A stretch of 38,699 bases of DNA from Desulfocapsaceae bacterium. Its GTDB lineage: Bacteria; Desulfobacterota; Desulfobulbia; Desulfobulbales; Desulfocapsaceae. The position numbers were made by a program, and so were the translations under genes. Shown here piece by piece: positions 17,168 to 27,115 of the stretch (positions are counted from its first letter, which is position 1; every line of letters begins with the position of its first letter). The DNA lies in contig JAQVER010000034.1 of the NCBI GenBank assembly GCA_028697885.1, positions 1 through 38,699 on the forward strand, read 5' to 3'. Below the pieces are notes generated by a model. It made no database searches. It had not been told where the DNA came from and worked only from the letters and a program-made list of their open reading frames with translations.

Positions 17168-19132
17168 TTAAAGGCTGGCGGTTATTGTACGGATGTATTT
17201 CTGTAGCCCATGGACGATTTCCGCAGCTAAGGCATCCTGATAGCCTCCTTTTTTTACTTGATGGGCGTCTGTCTTGTTGCTGAGAAACGCCATCTCAATC
17301 AGGATTGCGGGCATTTCCGCACCGATCAGGACATAAAATGGAGCCTGTTTTACCCCGAGACTTTTTACTTGTCGGTACTTCCTGCCCGTCAGTCCGGAGG
17401 AGAGCGCACCCTGAACTTTCTCGGCCAGACGTGAGGACTCATCAATTTTAGAGTTTTTCATGATATCGGAGAGAATGGTCTGCAAGTCACTTAATTGATG
17501 AGTCGATGTTGCATTCTCTAAGGCGGCCACACGAATCGCCTCGCTATCAGTGCTCAGATTGAGATAATAGGTCTCAAAGCCATAGACCTTTGCTGATGGA
17601 TGGGCATTGAGGTGCAGAGAGATAAAGAGGTCGGCGCCATTGGTGTTGGCAATAGCGGTTCGTTCTTCCAGAGAGATAAAAGTGTCGTCGTTTCGGGTAA
17701 GAATGACCTCATATCCCATCTCCTTTTTGAGTTTGGCGGCCAGTTTTTTTGCCACCTGCAGTACGAGATCCTTTTCCTTCAGGCCAAAGGCGGAAGCGCC
17801 GGGATCTTTTCCACCATGACCGGGATCCAGCACGATACGGCGGACGCCAAGGTTGAGTTGCTGGGCCAGGGAGAGTGCCGGGGAGGTGAGAGGAGCGTTG
17901 AGTTCCGGAGCAGGTTCCTTGGGTTTTGCAGAGAGTTTGTTCTTTTTGTAATCCTGCAGGATAAGAATCGGCGCATTCTGATCGTCTGTCGTATCCAGGT
18001 TGGCCCTTGGTCGCTCTTTCACAATCCCTGGCTCGAGTGATACTATGTCATCCTTGCCCTGTTTCTCTGGCGGTGTCAATTTGTCAACGACGGCTACATC
18101 AGCGGAGTTGCTTTGTCCATGTACGTCAACAATAACCCTGAAAGGGTCGGGAAGGCTGTAGATCTTGTAACTTTTGATGGACTCGATGTCGAGAACAACT
18201 CGAACCGTATCCGGGGAAAACTGGGCGGTACGGACCTGTTGGAGCAGTCCGTCCTGGATGGGGATAGGGGCACGGTATTGGGGTTCAATGTAGCTCTTGT
18301 CAAAATCGATAAAGAGGCGTCTGGGTTGTTCTCCAACCTTTTCCAGTAATTCTTCCTTATAGGATACCGGGCGTGAGGTGTTGATCACGATCCTGGTGTA
18401 ATTGTTGGAAGACCAGTATTTTACCGGCAGGACATAGGAGCGGTTTTTGACATTTGGAAGCTCGCTCACATCTACCGCCGGAGAACTGCCCGCGGAGGGT
18501 TGGGAACCCTCCGCTACCACCGCTGTTACTGCCGGGGGCAGAGGGATGTTGAAATCCCTGGCCAGGATTTCCAGTTTTTCCGTGGCCTTGCTCATTAGTT
18601 CACCAGTGTAATATTCTGAGGTGATTCGGGCGTATATCCTGGCGGCTTCCTGTGGATCTTTTTTGTCTTCTAGTTGGATGCGTCCCTGAGTGAATAGGGA
18701 ATCATCGGCCAGTTGATGCCAGGGGAAGAGGGTGGTGACATCCTGATAATATTTCAGGGATTTGTCGAGATCAGCAACATCACGGAATTGCAGGTATCTG
18801 CTGTATGTTATTCTGCCAAGCATGAAGAGGCTGGCGGCGGCGTATGCAGATTTGGGCTGCCGATCATGAATTTTTTGAAAATTCTTGCTGGCGGTATCCC
18901 ATTCTTCTTTGGAGCCAACCCGTTCTTTGTCCTTCTTCAGTTCAGTAAAATAGGACGTGGCCTGTTTAAAACTTTTTGCCAGATCGCCTCGTTGGTGAGA
19001 TGTTTTTCCTTCTGCAATGCTATTATCAGGGGCCTCTCTGCCTTCTACTCTTTCATTACAAAAAAGAGGCTGGGTGGTAAATTGCAGAAGGCCAAGAATG
19101 ATAAGTAGAGAAATGACGATAAAACGGCGCAT
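17168..19132 (-). CDS. amiC: N-acetylmuramoyl-L-alanine amidase with AMIN domain and TPR-like N-terminus
   Basis: The protein has 654 residues. A signal peptide (1 to about 25, core VISLLIILGLLQF) exports it. A TPR-like helical region follows (about 50-200, with SAYAAASLFMLGRITYSRY and QEAARIYARI). Then comes an AMIN domain (about 230-345) with KYWSSNNYTRIVINTSRPVSY and RLFIDFDKSY, which targets septal peptidoglycan. The C-terminal Amidase_3 domain (about 430-650) has zinc ligands in DPGHGG, the Glu in LKEKDLVLQ, and SLHLNAH, and catalytic Glu in ILIEMAFLSN. It should cut the amide between muramic acid and the stem peptide during cell separation. The long helical N-terminus before the AMIN domain is more than most AmiC proteins have. 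It is followed at 25 bases by the DUF721 gene. Confidence 0.92.
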   Translation of the reverse strand: MRRFIVISLLIILGLLQFTTQPLFCNERVEGREAPDNSIAEGKTSHQRGDLAKSFKQATSYFTELKKDKERVGSKEEWDTASKNFQKIHDRQPKSAYAAASLFMLGRITYSRYLQFRDVADLDKSLKYYQDVTTLFPWHQLADDSLFTQGRIQLEDKKDPQEAARIYARITSEYYTGELMSKATEKLEILARDFNIPLPPAVTAVVAEGSQPSAGSSPAVDVSELPNVKNRSYVLPVKYWSSNNYTRIVINTSRPVSYKEELLEKVGEQPRRLFIDFDKSYIEPQYRAPIPIQDGLLQQVRTAQFSPDTVRVVLDIESIKSYKIYSLPDPFRVIVDVHGQSNSADVAVVDKLTPPEKQGKDDIVSLEPGIVKERPRANLDTTDDQNAPILILQDYKKNKLSAKPKEPAPELNAPLTSPALSLAQQLNLGVRRIVLDPGHGGKDPGASAFGLKEKDLVLQVAKKLAAKLKKEMGYEVILTRNDDTFISLEERTAIANTNGADLFISLHLNAHPSAKVYGFETYYLNLSTDSEAIRVAALENATSTHQLSDLQTILSDIMKNSKIDESSRLAEKVQGALSSGLTGRKYRQVKSLGVKQAPFYVLIGAEMPAILIEMAFLSNKTDAHQVKKGGYQDALAAEIVHGLQKYIRTITASL

Positions 19133-19332
19133 TAGTCAGGGGGCATGATTAGTATGTGGTAAAAAAATACCAGTGGCTCTGAGAAGAAAGACGTATGTAT
19201 GAAAAAAAATGTATTATTAACCAATTGAGGCAAACTATACATAAAAGCTGTCGGGATGGCAAAAGAAAATATGCTGGTCTCTTTGCTGCTTCTGTTTGGG
19301 GAGATGGCAAAATGGTCGCTGGTTTTTTGGGC

Positions 19333-22002
19333 TCATTTTTTAACTATGGTCTCCAGTTCATAAAGAACCTCAAGAGCTTGTCTGGGTGAAAGGGCGTCAG
19401 CCTTGATCTTCTGCAGATACTCACGCAGGGGGTCCGCCGGAGGGGCGAAGAGAGAGAGCTGGCTGGGGTGTTGTTTCTTTTTGCCTTTTTTCTCGCCCCG
19501 ATGCCGGGCAATGGTGGGCGCACCGTCTGGATCCAGCTCCCCTGTCTCGATATTGGCAAGAATCTCTCCAGCCCTTGCTACGACCCGGGCTGGTACCCCG
19601 GCGAGTGCGGCCACCTGAATGCCGTAACTGCGGTTGGTGCCGCCCTCTACCAGTTTGTGGAGAAAGATAATGGTGTCATTCCATTCCCGCACGGCAATAG
19701 AATAGTTGCGGACCCGGGGTTGGGTGCGGGCCAGATCGGTGAGCTCGTGATAGTGGGTGGCAAAGAGAGTCTTTACCCCCTTGTTGTTTTTGGCGACCAG
19801 ATCCTCGGCCACGGCCCAGGCAATGGCCAGGCCGTCAAAGGTTGAGGTGCCACGGCCGATCTCGTCGAGGATTACCAGGCTGCGTTCGGTAGCGTTGTTG
19901 AGGATGTTGGCGGTCTCGTTCATCTCCACCATGAAAGTGGATTGGCCGCGCCGCAGATCGTCCATGGCCCCGACCCGGGTGAAAATGCGGTCAACCACCC
20001 CGATCATAGCGCTGTCGGCCGGGACAAAGGAGCCCATCTGGGCCATGAGCACGATCAGTGCGGTCTGCCGCAGCACCGTTGACTTGCCGGCCATGTTGGG
20101 GCCGGTGATGATCAGAACCTCCTGGGATTCCTGGTCGAGTGCGACATCGTTGGGCACAAATTTTCCGCGGGGCAGAGAGCGTTCAATCACCGGGTGCCTG
20201 CCCTCGCTGATGACAATGGCCTCGCCGTCGTTCACGTCAGGCCTCCGATAGTGATAACGCTGTGCGCATTCGGCAAGGGATACAAAAAAATCAACCTGGG
20301 CCAGCAGCTGCGCGGTCTTGAGCAGGCGCGGACTCTCGGTGGCCAGTCGTTTGCGGATCTGGGTGAAGAGCTGGTACTCAAGATCCAACCGTTTCTCCTG
20401 GGCTCCCATCACCTTGTCCTCAAACTCTTTCAGCTCCGGGGTGATGAAGCGTTCGGCATTCACCAGGGTCTGTTTGCGGATGTAGTGTTCGGGTACTCGC
20501 TCAGCCTGCAGCCTGCTGACCTCAATGAAATAACCAAAAACCTTGTTGAACCCAACCTTGAGCTTGGCAATGCCTGTTGCTGCCCGCTCCTGGTTTTCCA
20601 GCTCCAGAATCATCTGCTTGCCGTCCCGGAGCAGGTGAACCAGTTCGTCCAGTTCCTGGTTGTAGCCTGGGCGGATCAGGTTGCCGTCGCGCAGGGTGAT
20701 GGGGGCATCCTCATGGATGGCGTCTGCCAGCAGCTGGTGCAGCTCCTCCAGAGGGTCCAGCTCGGCGCCGATGGTCAGGAGCCGTGCGGCGCGGCATTGT
20801 GCCAGCAGCCCTTTGATGGAAGGCAGTATGGCCAGTGACTGGCGCATGGCCAGCATGTCCCGGCCATTGGCATTGCCCAGCACCATGCGGCTGTTTAACC
20901 GTTCAAGATCATAGATGGTGGCCAGTTGCGCCCGGAACTCCTGGCGCAGGGTGCTGTCCGTGAGCAGCGCGCCGACCGCGTCCAGTCTGGCTGTAATCCG
21001 GGCCACATCCTGGAGCGGAAAGAGGAGGTGATGGCGCAGCAGGCGGGCGCCCATGGGGGTGCAGGTCTGATCGAGCACGGCCAGCAGTGAGCCTTCGCGT
21101 CGGGTGCCGATGATGGTCTGGGTCAGCTCCAGGTTGCGGCGGGACGACTCGTCAATCTGGAGGATGGCATCCAGGTCTATGGGGCGCAGGGTCTCAATAT
21201 GATCGAGTTCGCTCTTCTGAGTCTCGCGAATGTAGTCGAGCACTACTCCGGCGCAGATGATTCCCTGGATCATGGCCCCGCAGCCGAAACCTGCCAGGTT
21301 CAGCACCTGGAAATGATCGGTCAGCAGCTCCTCACAGCTGGGAAAGTGGAACAGGGATTCTGGCCGTTCAGTGATGCAAAGTCCAGGCAGCAGAGTCTGA
21401 GCGGTCTGGAGCAGCGGGGCCAGAACCCTGGCCTGGTCGTGGCTGACCAGCAACTCCGCCGGCGCCATCCTCGTCAGTTGGTCGAGGATCAGATCGCCGG
21501 GGGCGGAGTCGTCCCGGAATTCACCGACCAGAAATTCCCCGGTGGAGAGATCAAGGAAGCTGAGTCCATAGGTCACGGCCTTGGCCTGCTCCTGGCGGCT
21601 GATGGCTGCTACGTAAAGATTGCTCTTGTCGTCCAGCAGCTGGGCATCGGTGACCACTCCCGGAGAGACCACCCGTATCACCTCCCGTTTGACAATGCCT
21701 TTGGCTAAGGCCGGATCTTCGATCTGTTCGCAGATGGCCACCCTCCGACCCGCTTTGATCAGCTTGGCCAGATAGGTCGGGGCCGCGTGGTAGGGAAAGC
21801 CGCACAGGGGAACCTTGTTGGCCTCGTCCTTATTGTTGCGGCTGGTAAGAGCGATGCCGAGTATCTTGGAGGCGACAATGGCATCCTCAAAGAACATCTC
21901 GTAAAAATCCCCCATCCGGTAAAAGAGAATGGCGTCTGGATGTCCTTGTTTAATCTCAAGGTACTGCTGGAGCATGGGGGTGATTTTGACAGTCTGGGTC
22001 AT
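19333..22002 (-). CDS. mutS: DNA mismatch repair protein MutS
   Basis: The protein has 889 residues, normal for MutS1. The N-terminus has the mismatch-binding FYRMGDFYEMF (Phe-x-Glu motif). The C-terminal ATPase has Walker A GPNMAGKSTVLRQ, the STFMVEMNETANIL signature, and Walker B DEIGRGTSTFDG, and the C-terminal extension bears the usual beta-clamp or tetramer region (QLSLFAPP is a QLSLF-type clamp-binding motif). It recognises mispairs and recruits MutL. The ATG overlaps the stop of the phosphodiesterase upstream by 4 bases (ATGA), so the two are translationally coupled. The amidase follows after a 200-base gap that holds no gene. Confidence 0.97.
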   Translation of the reverse strand: MTQTVKITPMLQQYLEIKQGHPDAILFYRMGDFYEMFFEDAIVASKILGIALTSRNNKDEANKVPLCGFPYHAAPTYLAKLIKAGRRVAICEQIEDPALAKGIVKREVIRVVSPGVVTDAQLLDDKSNLYVAAISRQEQAKAVTYGLSFLDLSTGEFLVGEFRDDSAPGDLILDQLTRMAPAELLVSHDQARVLAPLLQTAQTLLPGLCITERPESLFHFPSCEELLTDHFQVLNLAGFGCGAMIQGIICAGVVLDYIRETQKSELDHIETLRPIDLDAILQIDESSRRNLELTQTIIGTRREGSLLAVLDQTCTPMGARLLRHHLLFPLQDVARITARLDAVGALLTDSTLRQEFRAQLATIYDLERLNSRMVLGNANGRDMLAMRQSLAILPSIKGLLAQCRAARLLTIGAELDPLEELHQLLADAIHEDAPITLRDGNLIRPGYNQELDELVHLLRDGKQMILELENQERAATGIAKLKVGFNKVFGYFIEVSRLQAERVPEHYIRKQTLVNAERFITPELKEFEDKVMGAQEKRLDLEYQLFTQIRKRLATESPRLLKTAQLLAQVDFFVSLAECAQRYHYRRPDVNDGEAIVISEGRHPVIERSLPRGKFVPNDVALDQESQEVLIITGPNMAGKSTVLRQTALIVLMAQMGSFVPADSAMIGVVDRIFTRVGAMDDLRRGQSTFMVEMNETANILNNATERSLVILDEIGRGTSTFDGLAIAWAVAEDLVAKNNKGVKTLFATHYHELTDLARTQPRVRNYSIAVREWNDTIIFLHKLVEGGTNRSYGIQVAALAGVPARVVARAGEILANIETGELDPDGAPTIARHRGEKKGKKKQHPSQLSLFAPPADPLREYLQKIKADALSPRQALEVLYELETIVKK

Positions 22003-22514
22003 GGCAGATTCGGTACTTGGTAGATGGTGGCCTGCAGGGCCTTATCTTTATCGGCGTATTCGTCGATCTGGAGGATGGCATAGGTGCCGGGAGAACCGTG
22101 GGGGCCGGTGCTCTGGAAGGTGCCAGGGTTGATGAAAAGGATGGCCCCTGTTTTATGGCAGACCGCCTTGTGGCTGTGACCGTAGACGATACAGTCGGCC
22201 TGGGGGAACATGGTCCATACCCGTTCTTCAATGGTGGGCCTCGGCCCCCAGGCGCCATGGCAAAGTCCGATGCGGTAGCCGCTCACCGTGATCAATTTGC
22301 TGTTCGGCAGAAGCTGTTGGCTCCCCATATTGCACATGTTGCCATGGACCGCATGGACTTCTTTACCGCTGAAGGCATTGAGGACGGAGATGTCAGAGAG
22401 GTCACCGGCGTGGAGAATAATAGTACATTCTGCAAAGACCTTCTCGACCTGTCTGCGAAAGGAATCTGTACAGCTGTTTAGATGCGTATCTGAAAGAATG
22501 CCGACGTAAATCAT
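21999..22514 (-). CDS. Calcineurin-like phosphodiesterase, YfcE/MJ0936 family
   Basis: The protein has 171 residues from ATG at 22514. An open frame extends 61 codons further upstream but that extension (MTRKTPPLGKAP...) is not family-like. The metal motifs are present: SDTHLN (D at 8, H at 10), HAGDLSD, HGNMC, CHGAWG and YGHSHKA. It should hydrolyse small phosphodiesters with bound Mn2+ or similar, in the cytosol. The ATGA overlap with mutS marks an operon. A link between this family and repair is not established; the pair may simply be co-expressed. The C-terminus ends with YQVPNLP. Confidence 0.88.
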   Translation of the reverse strand: MIYVGILSDTHLNSCTDSFRRQVEKVFAECTIILHAGDLSDISVLNAFSGKEVHAVHGNMCNMGSQQLLPNSKLITVSGYRIGLCHGAWGPRPTIEERVWTMFPQADCIVYGHSHKAVCHKTGAILFINPGTFQSTGPHGSPGTYAILQIDEYADKDKALQATIYQVPNLP

Positions 22515-22693
22515 GGCCAAGGCTCCTGGGTAATCAGCGTAAAAAGTTGTGTAGTTAATTATTATACTGAAGCAGACCTGTTGAAGCATTGAAAAAAGAG
22601 GATTTGGTGAAAAAAGATGGTGATTGTGGTGCAAGGGGGAGTTGGGAGCCGGAATGATGCGGGGCGCTTTGCCAAGTGGCGGAGTTTTTCTGG

Positions 22694-23722
22694 TCAAGCT
22701 ATTCTCAAAACCTTTGCTCCCCGAATCCTTTTCGTCTTCAGTTCAAGCAAGGCCTTGTTTGCCTCTTCCAGAGTGAATTCCTGAATCTCGGGCCTGATAC
22801 CCATTTCAGCAGCCAGGGCCAGAAACTCGCTTATGTCTCTGCGGCTGATATTGGCGACGCTCTTGATCTCCTTTTCCAGCCACAGATGGGTAGGGTAGGC
22901 TATTTGTAGAAGAGAGTCTTTGTCCCTCTCTTCCTTGCGAATGGCGTTGATGACCAATCTTCCTCCGGCCTCCAGATTCTTTAAGGCTTCAACCACTGGT
23001 GCCCAGACCGGAGTGGTGTCGATGATGCAGTGCAGTTTCTCCGGCGAGTCCTCCGCAAACTCCCCGGCCCAGACTGCGCCCAGCTCCAGGGAAAATGCTC
23101 TCTCCTGCGTGTTTCTGGCAAAGATAAAGACTTGTGTTTTCGGGTAGAGATGTCTTACCATCTTGAGAACGAGGTGGCCGGAAGCCCCAAATCCGCTCAG
23201 GCCAAGATTCTGCCCATTTTTAAGGCCGGTCAAACTGAGGGATCGGTAACCGATAGCTCCGGCGCAGAGCAGCGGAGCTGCCTCGGAATCGCAAATGCCT
23301 TGAGGAATATGATGGGCAAAGCCTTGGGAAACGCTCATATATTGGGCATAGCCGCCGTTGACATCTCTGCCCGTCGCTTTGAAGTCCGGGCATAGATTTT
23401 CATTGCCCGCCAGACAGAAGGTGCATCTGCCGCAGGCAGAGTAGATCCAGGCGATGCCAACTCGATCTCCGATCCTGAAGGTGTTGGCTTTGCTGCCGGT
23501 TGCCTCGACCCGGCCAACCACTTGATGACCAAGGATAATTGGCAGATACGGAGGGGGTGTTCGACCTTCAATTTCATCCAGTTCGGTATGGCAAACCCCA
23601 CACGCTGAAACTTTCACCAGAATCTCACCTTGCGCGGGGACAGGAGCGGGCAGCTCCATCAGGTCCAGTGGCGTATGATTTTCTTCGAGATTGCAGAGTT
23701 CATTTAATACCATTGCTTTCAT
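22694..23722 (-). CDS. Zinc-dependent alcohol dehydrogenase (MDR family)
   Basis: The protein has 342 residues. Catalytic zinc ligands are Cys in CGVCHTE (about residue 41), His in ILGHQVVG and Cys in LLCAGAIGYRS. The structural zinc is bound by CGRCTFCLAGNENLC. The NAD-binding motif is GLSGFGASGH. The cinnamyl/AdhP-type spacing suggests a primary alcohol dehydrogenase. The ATG follows AAGGGACG. It lies directly downstream of the channel gene on the same strand, with 70 bases between them. The cofactor specificity cannot be settled by eye. Confidence 0.92.
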   Translation of the reverse strand: MKAMVLNELCNLEENHTPLDLMELPAPVPAQGEILVKVSACGVCHTELDEIEGRTPPPYLPIILGHQVVGRVEATGSKANTFRIGDRVGIAWIYSACGRCTFCLAGNENLCPDFKATGRDVNGGYAQYMSVSQGFAHHIPQGICDSEAAPLLCAGAIGYRSLSLTGLKNGQNLGLSGFGASGHLVLKMVRHLYPKTQVFIFARNTQERAFSLELGAVWAGEFAEDSPEKLHCIIDTTPVWAPVVEALKNLEAGGRLVINAIRKEERDKDSLLQIAYPTHLWLEKEIKSVANISRRDISEFLALAAEMGIRPEIQEFTLEEANKALLELKTKRIRGAKVLRIA

Positions 23723-23792
23723 CTACGTCCCTTCCGATTTTTCTCTTGCTCTGGTGCATTGTGTCATTATACGGGCCCTGGCGGATTCGTTA

Positions 23793-24635
<843 letters not shown>

Positions 24636-24756
24636 TGTCTTGCTCCTGTCGGTATTGGGCGGAATCAGAAAACATGGAGCCTTGTTGGCTCTTAACTCCA
24701 AAAAAAGGGACAGGATTAATGGAAAATTTTACCTGTTGAGATCTGTGCTGCCAGTT

Positions 24757-24799
24757 GACAAGCTCTAACGGGCCAGTGGCAATGGTGTCAGAGCTTGTC
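24757..24799 (-). terminator. Inverted repeat at the end of the FmdE-like gene
   Basis: GACAAGCTCT (24757-24766) and AGAGCTTGTC (24790-24799) are perfect 10-base inverted arms. The right arm lies in the last codons of the minus-strand gene. There is no T-run on the minus strand, so this may be a stabilising or Rho-linked hairpin rather than a classical terminator. Confidence 0.4.
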
Positions 24800-25696
24800 C
24801 ATTTCTGCAGGTGACTCAATGGGTTTATTTCGATATGGGTAGTTTTTCAGGCGTGTATCGCTACGTTCGTGGGACTTGCTGATAGTCTTTGCAGGATCGA
24901 TCCACTCGTCCCATTTGAAGTTCTCTATGACTTTTGCCTGATAACTCTCCTCCAGAGGATGGCCCAAGATATCATTGACATGTAACCATTGCTGGTAGCG
25001 CATCTGATCAACTTGGTAAGGCAGCGGTTTGCCGCCGGATTTCTTCACTACCGCTTTGAGCGCCTCCACTTCTTTCATGGTGACCTTGGGTTTCCATGTA
25101 ATTTTGCCGGGCAACATGACAGGTTCGCCGGGAATATTGTTGATGCCTTCTTTCCATGTTGCAAGCACAGCGACTTTTGTATCTTCACGGTACAGTATGA
25201 TGGCATGACTATATCGTTTGTCCTTGAAGAAACCTAGGTTGCCGTATTGCAGGCGGGCACCGGTCAGGAAAGCGACTGCATCTGACCAGCAGGGAGATGT
25301 GCCACTTATTCCCCAGAGCACACTACGGTCTATAATGCCGTCTGGAAAGAGTATCTTGAACGCCACCCATGCAGAGTTTGCGGCAGTCGTTGTCCCCTCG
25401 CAATCATGACCGTGGAACCGTACAAGGTCTTTTAGCGTCACGGGATAAGTATATGGATAATAACGCCCCTGGGTACCTTGCGTGGCCAACATCTCAAATA
25501 CTGGCGCATACGGTTTGGCAACCATAGATGCGTACCAGGTCGGATTGCGGTCCGGGGCTTCTACACCTGTTTCGATGAAAATCGTTTCGCCCTCCTTGTA
25601 GGTGGGCTCCGCGGCCATGGCACCGCTAAGGAGTATAAAGAACATGCTACAAATCAATAGAGCAGACTGCGAAAACTTGCATGCGAAATCATTCAT
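24788..25696 (-). CDS. Exported FmdE-domain protein
   Basis: ATG at 25696 follows AAGGAG at 7 bases; the in-frame codons above it are not needed. The 302-residue product has a signal peptide (SALLICSMFFILLSGAMA, cleaved near residue 28). The core carries the FmdE motif RFHGHDCEGTTTAAN, that is HGHxCxG, followed by LWGISGTSPCWSDAVAFLTGAR with another Cys and Asp. FmdE-type domains bind metal through the His and Cys and are known from the formylmethanofuran dehydrogenase region; the original role of the subunit is unclear. Here the protein goes to the periplasm, which differs from the cytosolic methanogen context. No fmd or fwd genes are near. A 16-base perfect inverted repeat lies upstream of the start. 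Confidence 0.78.
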   Translation of the reverse strand: MNDFACKFSQSALLICSMFFILLSGAMAAEPTYKEGETIFIETGVEAPDRNPTWYASMVAKPYAPVFEMLATQGTQGRYYPYTYPVTLKDLVRFHGHDCEGTTTAANSAWVAFKILFPDGIIDRSVLWGISGTSPCWSDAVAFLTGARLQYGNLGFFKDKRYSHAIILYREDTKVAVLATWKEGINNIPGEPVMLPGKITWKPKVTMKEVEALKAVVKKSGGKPLPYQVDQMRYQQWLHVNDILGHPLEESYQAKVIENFKWDEWIDPAKTISKSHERSDTRLKNYPYRNKPIESPAEMDKL

Positions 25697-25758
25697 GACA
25701 TTCTCCTTTCTGCTAATCATATTGTACTGTTAACGAGTTTTAGAAAAAACTTATATTT

Positions 25759-25810
25759 CACCAACCCAAATGGATGTGTGAAATATTTACCACTTCCATT
25801 TGGGTTGGTG
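25759..25810. repeat. Perfect 16-base inverted repeat upstream of the FmdE-like gene
   Basis: CACCAACCCAAATGGA (25759-25774) and TCCATTTGGGTTGGTG (25795-25810) are exact reverse complements around 20 bases. The element is 63 bases before the start codon of the minus-strand gene. It may be an operator, a leader hairpin or a terminator of something from the right; on the minus strand a T6 run follows about 10 bases later. Confidence 0.65.
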
Positions 25811-26526
25811 ATCTTTATTTGTTTCTCTTTCCCGTCCGTCTTGTCTCTCCTGTCCGATGTTTAATTCTCGGCTCAAATCGACTGTATTGTCAAGGAATTT
25901 TACTTTTTTGAAATCCCTTGCTCAATCTTTTTGTTTCTTGTGAGTCATCCTCCCTGGATGTCCATGAAAATGGACAATTGTTGATGGTTACTCGGGAGTG
26001 ATGAGGTCTGCAATGCGGCTGTCACAGGCTGAAGCGAATGTCGAAAATCAATCTATAATAGATAAATAAACAGGTTGCGAAGAGGTGTCTATTGCGCATG
26101 GTTAACCGTCCTTCCGGATTGAACGGATATTATCATTTTTATAGACAGGTTTGGGCTTCGTTATGATTTCTCTTGTAATATGTTGAAATGATAATATATA
26201 ATCCTGTCAACAGGAAAGCGTTAACTCTCAACTTGCTGTATTGTGGCTCTTTTTATGGTTGGGTGTGAAGAGTGGGGGGTGAGGTCGGCTCGCTGCTTGG
26301 TTGGATGATAAGAGGGTAAGCTGCTACTCGACAACGCGGTATAAAGACTGAAACTTCTGCCTCGACGTTGAATGAGGAAACGGGTTTGCAGAGCTGCAAC
26401 TGAAATATTATAAATCCTAAGCGAAAAGCGATACTGCCATCTTGGCAGCATTTTATTTTCCTCGCAAACATTTTTTGTTGTGAGAGGAAGAGTACGCTGG
26501 AGAATCTCAGAAGAGGACAAAATGTT
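25811..26526. other. Gene-free AT-rich spacer with hairpins
   Basis: No convincing gene was found. Perfect stem GTCCAT-GAAA-ATGGAC lies at 25960-25975, capped by a GAAA tetraloop. ATATTATCATTT (26127-26138) and AAATGATAATAT (26186-26197) form a perfect 12-base inverted repeat around 47 bases. A TATAAT sequence occurs near 26050 without a clear partner. Minus-strand frames through 26221-26744 have no family features and overlap the next gene. A small RNA or a decayed gene is possible. Confidence 0.4.
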
Positions 26527-26952
26527 ATGCAGATTTTGAGATTTTTTAAAGTCAAATTTGCTTTTATCGGTTGTCTCCTTGTGCCTTTTTTTATGTTTAT
26601 AAATATAAAGCAAGGCACAAATATTGAGGCAAAGTTAACTTTGTTTGTTATCCCCTTTTTTGTCGGGGGCGTTGCTGGTTTTTTAATCGGCAATATGAAG
26701 GATAAATTGTTGAAGCTCAATGCCGATCTGGAACTTCTGGTCAAACAAAGAACGGCAGAACTTCAACAAGTACATGTGGAAGTAAAAAAACTGCGAAGTC
26801 TTCTTCCGTTATGCAGCTATTGCAAAAAAAATCGGGGTGATACAAGATTGTTAGAGCAGGATAATGTCACTCTTAATATTTGTCCTGATTGTATGAAAGA
26901 GCATTACCCTAAAGAGTATGAGGCAATGCAACTTAAACAGGTAGGCAATTAA
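26527..26952 (+). CDS. Membrane-anchored coiled-coil protein with Cys-pair (zinc ribbon-like) tail
   Basis: The protein has 141 residues from ATG at 26527, with GAGGA nine bases upstream. Two hydrophobic helices (FAFIGCLLVPFFMFI and LTLFVIPFFVGGVAGFLI) are followed by a coiled coil (NADLELLVKQRTAELQQVHVEV). The tail has LCSYCKKNR and, later, NICPDCMKEHYPKEYE. This matches the C-terminal CxxC...CPxC module seen at the end of many two-component sensor and response proteins of Desulfobacterota (LPICSYCKKIRDD-type). Here the module is attached to a two-helix anchor without a kinase domain. The Cys pairs suggest metal or redox sensing. There is no obvious partner next to it; the large AAA-M41 gene follows after about 370 bases. 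Confidence 0.65.
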   Translation: MQILRFFKVKFAFIGCLLVPFFMFINIKQGTNIEAKLTLFVIPFFVGGVAGFLIGNMKDKLLKLNADLELLVKQRTAELQQVHVEVKKLRSLLPLCSYCKKNRGDTRLLEQDNVTLNICPDCMKEHYPKEYEAMQLKQVGN

Positions 26953-27115
26953 CAATGTGATTTGAGATATTATGAAGCAGTAGTTCTCTGAGGTGCAAAT
27001 CAATTTTGTTGTTGTCATTCTGCGATTATTATCATGGATGAGTCGAAGGCCTCAGGTGATGTGGTGGTATCGGCGAGATGAGGTTGTTTTTTTCTAGAAA
27101 AGTGGGGGGAAAGTT

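Noticed and set aside
19195-19389. A 64-codon plus-strand frame in the gap between mutS and the amidase gene
   Set aside because: It overlaps the mutS 3' end on the other strand, has no ribosome site and no recognisable feature.
25759-25810. Ends of an insertion sequence or an attachment site
   Set aside because: No transposase or integrase gene and no target duplication were seen; the arms are adjacent and not separated by a gene.
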